64,000 nt of DNA, from positions 5,099,460 through 5,163,459 of the forward strand of contig CM021314.1 of the NCBI GenBank assembly GCA_010645155.1, written 5' to 3'. Under the pieces are notes generated by a model. The model did not search any database, was not told the DNA's origin, and saw only the letters and a list, made by a program, of their open reading frames with translations. Position 1 is the stretch's first letter; each line of letters begins with the position of its first letter. Position numbers and translations under genes: made by a program. This document shows, in pieces, positions 27,001 through 39,000 of this stretch. This DNA comes from Tigriopus japonicus. Lineage: Eukaryota > Arthropoda > Copepoda > Harpacticoida > Harpacticidae.

Positions 27001-30000
27001 TGCTAGATGTTATAATATTCGTTTTCTTCATAAGTGATGTAAAAAATGAAATTCTTGTGAAGGAACTTTGAAATTTAGGTCGTTTTTGCTCTCTGAATGA
27101 TTATTGATTAACTGTTAAACGCGATAAAACGTGAAAAATGTTGCTGCTGCGGAAAACGATTTGCGAAAAGTTCTGCCAACTCGACACACTTTTTTTCAAA
27201 TATACAATCAATACATGGTTGAAAATGATACAACAGCGTGTATGAAAATTAAAGCTTAACAGATTATTGAAAGTTGCGAACTAATTGGAAAACGTCATTC
27301 ATCAGGTAAAAAGAGTTTTATTCTAAAAATTCCTGTGTCGTACGTATGTTTGTTTGAATGTTTATCATTTCGTTGCTCATTGATAATTAAAGGGCGGAAA
27401 AATATGTGCTTTTTTGAGAATAACATGGTACTTTTTTATGTGATAAAAATAGCGTTTTGTGCTATGAAAGTAGGAAATATGTGATTTTCAAATAGATATA
27501 CTGTATATTACTTTTTGTCCATTTTCTTTTGGATTTTACTATCATAAATTTCTTTTCGATCATGAACAGGGGTTTATCCATCAGATTTCTTCCATAAATA
27601 TCACTCATTTTAGATTCATGTAACAACATTCTCCTTCAACATTCACTTTTGCCCTTATTTGATTATCGCATTCTCCCAATGTGGAGGAGATTCTTTACCA
27701 ATTCATAGAAAGAGCTAGATTTTTAGTGAAGATTGACTTTCTTGCAAGTGTTTTCTGTGATGTTGAATTGATTTAAAGACAGAAAACATCAATAAAGCCT
27801 ATATGGCATCCCTCTACCATCCAGACTTAAGTGACGGAACATTTTAAAAGATGGTACTTTTTCAAATTTTTCCGAGGCTGTAATCATATTTCGTAAATCT
27901 ACGTTGAATTTGAGCAAAAGCATAAAAGCTAAAAATTTGTCAAAAAGTTACATTTGATCATTTTTCGTCAAATAAGCGAGCATTTGGTAAAAAAAATTCC
28001 CGAAAAAGGCCACAATATGTGGTGGTTTTCTACCAAACAGATAATCTTCTCCCAAAAATACCCTTTGAAATGAAAAAAGATCATATATTTTCACATAACT
28101 TCCCGCTCTTTTATTGATAATCAATTAGTGATTAGAACTACATGAATTACCGTTTTGCGATATACCTTTGAAAAAGCGAGCTAAGTCTACAACCATGGAC
28201 ATATGTCTCTCCTTGGACTTCGCACCTCAACTACGAACGAGCTTATTGATAAGAGTAAGAACCCCGTGTTTTCCTTGGTCCCCAAATTATAGAGGTCCTT
28301 AGCACTACCTAGCAAGTAATCTGTATTCATCGAACTTTCCAATATTGCGATATCGCAGCTAGTGGTGTCAGTCATAGGCCAAGCCCATTTTTGGTATCAT
28401 CCTTGTCAACAGAAAGAGTAAATAAAGGATCCAATAAAAGTTAGAACAGCGATAAGGGGAGAACATTCGTATCTCTCAATGCTACTTTGGACTCATTGGG
28501 TTATTGCTAGGTGGCGTATCATTAAGTTGGACCTCTCACTCAACGGCAATTCGTGTTTTTCGTCCTTTTTTGTTTATTTAATCGAGGGGGACCATTTGCC
28601 TTTGGACCACTTTGAAAAGCGAGGTGCCACTGGGAAGCATGAGTGTTGCCAGGGCTCATTACATTGTAGCGGGTGAAATCTGGCCTCCTTGGCTAGAGAG
28701 AACCAATCATTCGGATCCCATGGGATTTCGAGGGATCACTTGGGATATCTTATTACAGATCTCCCACATTTTGAATTTCGACTTCACTTTTGTTCAACCC
28801 GAGGATCGCAAATGGGGTACCGTAGACCAATCGGGAATGTGGAACGGCATGATGGGCATGATTCAAAGGAAGGAAATCGATTTTGCCATAGGACCGTTCG
28901 GCATGATTCCAGAGAGGGCCAAGGCTTGTGATTTTTCTGTTCCCATTGCCCTGGACCACTTGATTCCGGTTACCCCAGTGATTTTAAACAAAGATTCTTG
29001 GGTCTTGGCTAGACCCTTCCACTATTTTGTATGGGTCAGCCTTTTATCCTTATTCCTTGTGTGCACTGGAATAATTATTCTAATTAATAATCTCTCATTA
29101 CCTCGCGAATATTCCGCTGGAACGATTGTAGAGTTTGTTGTCAAATCTATGGTCAACGAAGGATCAGTTACGATACCGAGAACGTCATTCTCGTTGTCAA
29201 TCATTTCAACGTTTTGGCTGTTTGGAACGATGATCTTGGTCTATAGTTACTCTGGCACTTTGACCGCCTTGTTGGCAGTACCGCGACCTCCTTTTTTGGT
29301 GGAATCCATGGAAGATCTGACCAATCAAGACATGTTCCCTTGGAGGATTCAAACAGGAAGCGTGTTGGAACAATTGAGTCAAATGGCCGATCCCACCACG
29401 ATTTTTGGAGGATTTGTCAGAGGCGCTAAGCCTGCACCAAGTACTTGTTATAGCAATGTTAAAAACATTGAAAGAGGAGATTATGCCTTGATATGTGAAC
29501 GGATTTCAGTGGAAAAAATGATATCGGATGGATTTTCGAAAAGCGGAAAGTGCTCGTTATACTCGGGGCGAGTGTCTTTCATGACCCTAGCCTATGCGTT
29601 GGCTTTCCAGGTGAGAGCTCTAATGTCAAGGCAAGATAACAAACTAAAGTTTTTGCACAATATCTCATTTGTTGGTCCTCTTTTAGCCAAATAGCACTAT
29701 TTTACCCAAGGTTAATGCTATTGTCCTTCGGATGATAGAGGCCGGTCTAATTCGCAAAACTATGGATCAGCTTATGCCCAATGGGACCCAATGCTCAACT
29801 ATTGATCAGGTGATCGGTTCTCATGGTAATGAAAAGGCCTCCCCGTTGGCCATGGACGACCTTATCACCTCATTTGAGGGTTTGGGATGGGGCTTACTTA
29901 TGGGAATTATCATCCTTTGTTCAGAGTGGGCTTACAAACACATTTATTGCAGTCATCTCTGAAGACAACATGAGGTGCAAAATGAACATCTCGTCTTCAA

Positions 30001-33000
30001 TTGTTCTCTCAGAGATTGCATGTGGCATTCAAGTCACCCAAGAAATATAGCTTACTGTGTACTAGATAATTCACAAGTGTAATCGGACTAACCGACCAAC
30101 TAACCCAAGTGCACGAGCTAATTCATTTCAGGCTTCAAATAAATTCTTTCAAAATAACACGGTGGTTATTATTCTGACATAAGCCATTCTATTCTGGCCG
30201 TCACTTTGGTACATTTGTCATTGTTGGACAAATTGACAATACTCGTTCGTGCCACGTCAAATGAGATCAGATGAGATGAGAAAAATACGGTCAATGGCAT
30301 TTCTTGCCAAAACTTTGAAGAAAAAAAGGTCTCATTTTTTAACAAGACAAAAGAAACCGTTTGAAACGAGAGACGCGAGAACAAGAATGTCAACAGTGAA
30401 TATTAAAGATCGACTCTCACAGCATATTGGATGACTCTGAGTAGCCTAAAAAAGAGGGCCCCAAATTTTGAATAGGATTTTAGTTTGACATTCAGAATTT
30501 GGATGCGGTCAAATGTAATACACGCCCCATTCGTTTATGCATCTATTGAAAGGTGAACGAGCTTGGCTGCCAACGAAAGGCTCCATCCAATCTGATGGCT
30601 GCTGATTATTGGCCACGCGATCGAATTTGCATCTGAATCGAGGTGCTAATTTGTCCAGGCATATCGACACTTCAGAGAGAGACAAGACTGACCATAATTT
30701 TACAAACACAAAGAGATGGCAATCGGAAGGTCGCACACAACGCCAAGTTTTGCCTCGTCATGAACAGAATTGATATTGAAACCACAACGCCTTGAAGCAC
30801 CGAGGCTCATCCAAGCACCACATACTACTATTTGTACACTAGAGTTGCTCAGTTTCATGCTCATATCCTTATTCAACCTCATGTCGAACCACCCTGATTT
30901 CAAAAGCCATGTTGATGAAATGGTTGGTTTGGCAACACTCGATTGAAATTGGGTTTCGAACGCCCCGATCGGTCTTTGCATTGCTACATTTATCTTGCTT
31001 TAGGCTAGTCGAAACAATTAATCCCTCCCAAATGAAATCGATCTATGTACTGTTGACACGCACAATTCCAAAAAGCCACAAAACATCGATTGAGGGCTTT
31101 GCCCATTTAAATAAGCACGAACCCAAGCAATTCGTCTATCTTTGCCTTTACCTTTACAAACGTTCTGTAGTTTTGTCAATTGGCCTTTATCCACAAAGAA
31201 AACGTCTTGAAAAATTGTGATTTGCAGATAGCATTCTTTGATTTTGCGGCAGCTGAAAGCTTAACACAAACCCCAAACGTCTATTCCTTCACTCCCTCTA
31301 TCAATTGTTGAATTGTTTTGTGAATTTAACAACTAATCATAAACCAATTTCCCTCAAAAAAAATCCTCTAAAATAAATGCTCATGTGAGTTCGAATTGTG
31401 TCTACGTGCTCTGACTTTACAAGGCATCAGCTCAAGACTTGAATGGAAGATTGATCCTGAACTAATTTCCTCCTTAAATAAAACAAAAGTTCTCAACAAG
31501 ATTTCAAATATCAAGTCGAGTTGAAATTAATGCCGAAGAGTGGACGTGTTTCACTGTTCTCAGACTTAACAATTTTCATCCCATTGACAATCGAAACATT
31601 CAGCTCGAGACTCAAGAGTCGGAAGGAGGAGGACCTGGCCATGAGCTTGAATTGGTTCAACGAGGCTTCATCAAATACAAGTCATCATGCTCCATTGATG
31701 CCTACTTGCTCAAGCTTGGATCCAGGAACTTCGTCAAAGCCACCCTGACCAAGGTTTGTTGGTGCAGATAGTAATGTGTTCTACGAATTTCATGGGCGTG
31801 ATGTTTCTTGGGTAGCGCCACATCATGATTTGGGCGGAGGCTCGAGGGAAAACTCATTTCGCGAGTAATTAGTACCATGGAATACGTACTACACTCCAAC
31901 ACTGTACGTACATCGAATCTTAACTCAACCTTGCAACCTTGACACTGAATCAACGAGCACTGAATCTGAACTGACAATCAAAGAAAATCAAACCTATTCA
32001 CCAACGACATCGGGCGAGAAAATCTATGTAGATAGTGTCTTGGAAGTGTGAGTGTGCACTAATGACAACCAACCAATCTTCTTGGCAGAGCTTCATTCCC
32101 GAGATGACAACCAAGGAAGATATCAAGCAGAGGAGGAGGGAGGAAATGGTTCAGCCATGAATGGTTGTCGCTTGATCTGGTCGAGTGCTAAGAGTCGAGA
32201 GATTTGGTCCTGATTGCCGCTCTATTGTCGAATTTCTGAAGTATGAGTAGTTGTACAAGTAATGGTACTGGAATTCCTATAACAGTAGCAGCAGAGGCAG
32301 TCACTTAGCCAGAATGCGCCATTATTATTGCCATTTCGACAAATGACAAAGTGAGACTAAACGGATTTGGTATGGACAAGTCACTGAGCACAATTTCTTC
32401 GTTCCTAACAAGAAAAAAAAACATGAGATTGAACGCGAACAAGAGTAAACTGGCCAATAGGAAGAATCAAAGACCTAAAAAAGACGTAACCACTAGTGTT
32501 TGACTAAAATGTCGCCAAGAGGCTCAAAAAAGAATTTCTGGCGCTCCTAGTGATCATATTCAGCATGACGAAGAACGTGAACTAGTCTGTGCTCTAATCT
32601 GAGACGACAACGTCGTCGAATGTCGTGATACGGCCATTTCAAGAATAAAGATTGGGTTAGGGCGGCTCAAAATAAGGTTGGCGTTAGCTAGCTGACGATC
32701 ATGATGATGACGATACTGAGAAGGGGAGCATTGGATGCGGCTTTTATTATTAGCATGACTCTATTCCATCGCATTGTCAAGTACGTACAAGGTTCTTAGG
32801 CTCTTAATCCGAGCCTGTCCCGCATACTATTGGCTAGATGACGGTCCCTGCCATTTTGTGTTTCATCTATTACGATGCTCTCAAGGCATGGAAATTCATT
32901 CGTTGAAGGAGTATCTAACTTTGACGGTCAATGTCCTAGACATGCTCTACATTACACTTGATTGTCTGTTCGCTTAGTTGCAACGATCATTTGTCATTGG

Positions 33001-36000
33001 GGGAAGCTCTAACACTCGTAATAATCAAAATTTAGGGGATGGTTTGGGCCTGGCTGAAGGGCTCGATGTATGAATATACAACGTTTTGCTCTATTAAATT
33101 CAAGGAAGTAATTCGAACCTACAACCATTTTAGTCTTCCTCTGAATCGCCTCAGGCCGTCAGTGTCTCTAGTCGCTAATGTCACACCACTCGTCTCTTGT
33201 TGATAGCCTTTAAGTGAGCGGACAGAGATCATTGCAAGATTTTTCATATCTTCAGACTACAAAATGGACAAAGGACCACTCCATATGGTTGACCAGGTTT
33301 CAATTTTACGACCTATTACCCAGACATGGCCGGCATTAACTTTTCTCACTTTGAGGTCACCCTAATCTACTGATTGATGTTCATATAACACCCGCTGACG
33401 ATATTTTCGAGGACGGCTGACAGACTGAGAGAGATGGCTCGGATCGAAGGAGTGTCAGGGCGATTCGAGTTTAATTAATCATTAATTGTCAATCTCGTCG
33501 GCGATCTGGGCAATTTTTGCCTCATCAACCACTCGGATTGGACATCCTGCGTGTGTACATGTGTGTATTATGATCTAGATAACTTTGAACATGACTCTCT
33601 TGTCCACCCACTGTCCCACTTCCACTGTTTTACGAACCGCCTTCGAAAATGCTTCTACATGACTACACGTCTTGGTCCATGGTCTGTGTGGATATAGTAT
33701 AGTGGTTCTCGCAGCTTGAGGCCTTCTCCCAAACTTGCACGTTGGGCTGTTAAAAGAGGAATTCCGATAGATTGTACCAAAAATCAATTAATCAACGGAT
33801 CCCACCAATCATCTTCAAGGCGGGTAAGTGGGTGACAACATGCTTGTCGAAGTTCCCGAATATTGTGCTCCTGTGTTTTTCAATAACCAACCGACCGTTG
33901 GTCCTGATTAGTGCGAACGTCATAGACATCCATCCATCATGAAGTTATCGGGGTCAATAACTTGGTTATCAAAACGCGTAAAATTTGGTAACAGTACCCA
34001 TTGAGGATACTTTGAATAAGCTGAAGTCGATCAGCCTCATCAACAAACTCATCAGCAGAATCATCATGATCGCCAATTGGGGTTTTAGTTTGATAAGGAA
34101 GACGATGCGTTGGCCCCATTTAATGAAAGGGGCCATATTCAACACGTAAGTTAGTCCTGTGGAACTAATTGGTGGCCATGCAGATGGCTGACAGAGATCT
34201 TTATTTCCCGTTGTTTGGAACTAATTCCATATTCCATGCACTTCCCTCAATCACTTCCTTTACACCATTTGTAGCTCAGAAGAGGATCGACAACAATGAA
34301 CATGACTGAGCACATGTACGCTCCCTGACGGTTCTGGTCGGAAAGTACGCACTTCCAAAGCAAGTCTAATCTTTTGATCATTGATGATCCTCTCCAGTGC
34401 AAAGTGCTCAGAATTGACTAAAAATTGGGCTGATCATAGCTCGTTTATTCTCCCTGTTGGAAACTGAAAACAAGTTAAGAACTCGCACAATCGGTAGAGT
34501 GATTTGAATTCTAGTGGATTTTTAGTGGCTGCCTCGCTCTCATGATTTGATATGATATGAGTAAGTACGTTTGCTCGACTGAATGGACGAATGGGGATAA
34601 GCAATCGAGTTTACATTGATGCCTGAAATAATCCATGACACCCAGATCAGGCTGGTTTGAGCGACCTCATGTCGCTACAGACTTCCGTGATGATGAGTTC
34701 ATACAAAACTGGAACTTGATTATGAATTGAATCCAGGCACACTGGATACTAAGCGAGCGAATAGGGAGGGATGTATTGCAGGGACAAAAACCAAAGTCAG
34801 AAAATGGGGGAAAATCTGCTTACCTTGGCAAAAACATACTTCGGATGACTTATGGAAAATTTGATGTAACATAACTTTCAATCTTAAAGTACATCAATGC
34901 AATTTTTAGTCAAGATAGAACAAACGAAAATCGATAATTGGCAAATTATTGCACTTGGGTTTCAGGAGACTTTTATCCTGAAGTGGGTGATAACGTTCTA
35001 TTTGCTCAGTGTGAAACCACTCACGTATATTAGATGCATCTTCTGATAATCCAATAGTGATAGAATTATAGAATAATGGATATAAAAACCCAGCCTATCC
35101 AACACCTGTTTCGCTCGATTGATTCCCCTGTGGGTTGCCAATGATGATGGAAACGATTTTGGATCAAACTTCCGCTTTAAAAAACGGAAAACGGATCTAC
35201 AGAGTGGATGCATGCTGTACGATTGTTTTCAACGAGACGTTTAGTCATGATAAGGCGAGTTTCTGAGCAAAGGTGATGAGATAAAAATTTACAAAATATT
35301 TGAGGAAAGAAAAATGTATTGGGTTTTCCATTACTTGAGAAATGTGTCCTTTTAACGTTATTTTGGTGATTCGAAGTTAGCTCTTGAATGTCAAAAATCA
35401 TAATTATTCTTAGGTTTGATTCCGGTTCCTCCCAATGCATGATCAAGTTCTAGTCAATCCGAAGGAAATCAAGTTTTAGAATTGGCGGCAATTGGTCTTG
35501 TGCTTGTGAATTGGTAATAAGGGAGCCTGAGGGAGTCTTTGAAATCATCTAGGGCTGGTAAATCACCCGTTGTCTGAAATCATTAACTCTTATTTTGAAT
35601 AGGATCGAATTATCCAGACACAGGCAAGGCTTTCGATCCTGGCCTTGCCTCACAGATTCAACCTTGATCTTATTCGGTGGATTTGACTTGAACCAGGATA
35701 AATCAGACCATAAGAAATTAGTTATGAGGCTGATCGGTAGGTTTCGTCAGAGTTCGGCCTCTGCACAATTGTGAATAAGAGATGGCAGGTTATTCGTAAT
35801 CAATGGCAGAACTCGCTATTTGCTGATTAGATCTTAGCAGAGCTGAATAAGTGCATGTCATCCAAGTCTGACAGCATCGATCAGGAAAATGGTTCGTCCG
35901 AATGCATTCGCTTCCTTTCAAATACCAAGAGTATTTCATTACACCAATCAATTACTGCATGATTTTATGGACACTCAAACAATTGTGTCTTTATGGTTTT

Positions 36001-39000
36001 GGATACAGGCTTGTGAACATCAAAATGGCAACTCAACTTGAGGCGACCTTGATTTTTCCTCAAATTTGGAATATCTTAGCGTCATCGGTCACAGCTTACC
36101 AATGTACGTGACAGTACTTCCTACATGCACAATCTGAACCAAATTGAGAATAGTACTGGGTTTCCTTCGCTAAAAAGAGGGAAAGGGGGAGGGATATTTG
36201 TGTGTTCGGCTAAGCTTTCAAGATGGTATGGAGTAGACATTTAAGTAAATCAATATTTCTCGTATTGCAGAATGTGTACGCGAGCTGAATACAGACCTTT
36301 TTCGCTAGGAACCCTAGTAGCATTTAGCTCTATCTAGCAGTGGTAATTGATTGGATTGAATCCCTCATTTGCAGTCTGAGGTTGGCAGCCCACCGTGTGA
36401 TCTCCCTTGACAGGGAAGGCCAAATGTCGATCCTCAGAAGGAGATCGATTCATCCAATCACTTTCAATTCTAATCAAAACATCAATTCGAACCACGACGA
36501 CGTCAACAACAACGACCATCATGTTGCTAATGTTGTTGTTTGACTTTGATGGCGAGGATCTTGCCAAATCCATATTGCCTCCAGACGGAAATGGAGGTAC
36601 CAAGGTGAGAGTATGAGAGATCAAACTGGATAACTCATATTCAACCAACAAAAGCTCTAACTTATGCAGAAGACCTTCGCCTACGTGCTTGTGCCGCTAA
36701 GATCGAGCATTTCCAGATAAGATTGGGATCGATCCCATGAAAGTGATGACATTCTGCTCATCTCCGACGTGGTGTTGAGTGCGATAGTAATTATAATTTC
36801 AATCTCAACTTGTCCTTGGAAATTTCGAGTAACCCAGAAGCAAGCGCCACCAATGGGCTTGGTAATGGTGATCTTGATAATGGTGATGGCGTTGGGATCT
36901 CTCTTGTTTCCATGAATTGAATGATACTACCTACTATACTTCTGCAGTAGACGAGGTTCGATGTTTCGTTCTCTCAATCTGTTCTTTAGTCCCAAAGCAA
37001 TAGCAACCATTGACTGACATCAATCACAGGCGTCTCTGTAGGTTGTAATGGTCGGGATTGTCAGAGAAGTCATGGAAGGATGTTCCGAGAATATCAATGG
37101 AAGATGAGCTAACCTCTTGGAGAGAAAACAAGGATCCTTCCGAAGGCAATTCATCATCCAGCATGCGAATGCCATAATGGAACTGCCCACAATTATGCCC
37201 AAATGGCGGTTGTGATTGACTGATTTTCGGATCGAATTTTCTCACTTGCTTTGTGACTTGAATCTACTCTGGGCAGTCCCATTCAACTTGGCCCCAGGCG
37301 TCCTTCAATGCAAGGACTTGAAGATGCAATGTTGTGATCAATGAAGACGGACACTTTGGTTTCTCTCTCTCCCTCAAAGTTAATGAAGTCAAAGGAGTGC
37401 TCAAATGACTCGACACGTTTAGGAGGACTTCTCTCCATTCATGAATATGAATTTACCTTGAGGATTGATACTGTAGGTACATTGTATTGTCCGTAGAGTA
37501 GTACTTCCACTTTTCAGCTTGACAGTCGTAAGCTATTGTTGGGTATTGGTTAGTCCCATCTCACTCAAGGGTTCGTTGGTTCGAATCTCAGCATATTCAA
37601 ATCCTTGTGGTGTTCAATTTCAAAAATAGTTACGACAAATGGCGACTTAATGATAGAACCTGAGGTCATCCCTAATGGGAAAATAACAATGAATTGATTC
37701 CTTCCTTCGAACGTTTTCCCCCTGTCTGGCCACACTTTCCCAACTAAATGTTGATTCCTAAACAAATTACCAGAAGTCTACCACATTCATCCTACTGTCT
37801 CGATCAAAAGGGATTATTAGTAGAAAAGATGAAGCGTGATTTTCGTCATGTTTTGTCTAAATGCCATCGTCCCATCTTCATCTCATCCATTGCTTGGTGG
37901 TATTGTTCATTCATTTTCTATTGGTGTTCGAACTTCAAATACGGCTGCCACACTAGTATGGAATGCTGTCGTGCGTTTGACGGCGTTTGAGTGTACCAAA
38001 AGTTGTTGGCGGTTTTAAAACCGCCAAGTTACGTACATTTAGTTACATTTAGTTTGACTTCGCTACTGATAAAGATAAGAATAATCATATTAGAATGATA
38101 CGTTTATTAGGGTTCATAACTTTACTATAGAATATATCAAAGAAACAGGTTTGTTTAGGTTAAAATGAAAATAATGACCAACTTGGGATCTTGCGCAAGT
38201 GGTACAAACTTTCAAGACACCCTGTAGTGGTGATTGCCGTTGGACTGCAACCACTTCCAGAGATCCTCAGGAGTGTAAAGCAAACAAAAGCTTTGAGCGT
38301 GAGTTAGTGTTATGAATTGATTATTCGAGGGCTAATACTGAGAACCATTTGCAAGATTGTATTGATGGTGAATAAAAAACGAGCAAGTTTCACCACTTAG
38401 TGGGCGAAATCTTCTCAATACCTTGCTTGATGTTGTTTTGATTCTGATTTGTTTCAAATGGAAAAACTCTTGACAAGTTTGGCGTATGTTACACGTATTT
38501 CAGTTGCAAGTCTTCACTTCTTGCCAACTGATGCATTTAAAAAAGAACGTAGATCACGAAGTTTACATTAATTTTAAAAGTATTCATATTTCGCTCCCTC
38601 GTTTGAAAAGCAATGCAGTAAATTTCAACAAATACCTCAATTTTGATTCTTGATATCACAAGAATGGGCTTTGCACCCATAACATAAAAAACATGCAGAT
38701 TAGCGTTACATTCCTTTTAATCGAGATCATGGATGGCGATATCCCCACCGTTTGGCCAGGGGAAAAAAGAACGAAAAAAATCGTAGCTTCCAGGGACTAT
38801 TTGGAGTGGGTACTTTAAAGGGTCGTAAGGAATCTGGAATGATATTTTAAGCCGTTTCAATCATGGCCTTAGGCTAGCCCCCACACGAGTTAAAAGGTTT
38901 CTTTGAAATCCCACAAAGATAACTTCCCACAGTAGCTTCATTTACCAATCCCTTCCGCCCCAACCAATGGCAAACCCAACCAAATCAGGTGTATTCTTCG

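Noticed and set aside
28612..28638. TTG start for the IR
   Set aside because: Non-ATG initiation is not needed; the first ATG in frame is 28639 and an upstream exon is more likely.
33100..33125. Minus-strand GGTTCGAATTA as a box B
   Set aside because: Does not match the last two consensus bases and has no cloverleaf context.
37560..37600. GGTTCGAATCT, a possible tRNA T-arm
   Set aside because: Flanking bases do not form a T-stem or an acceptor stem and no box A lies at a proper distance.
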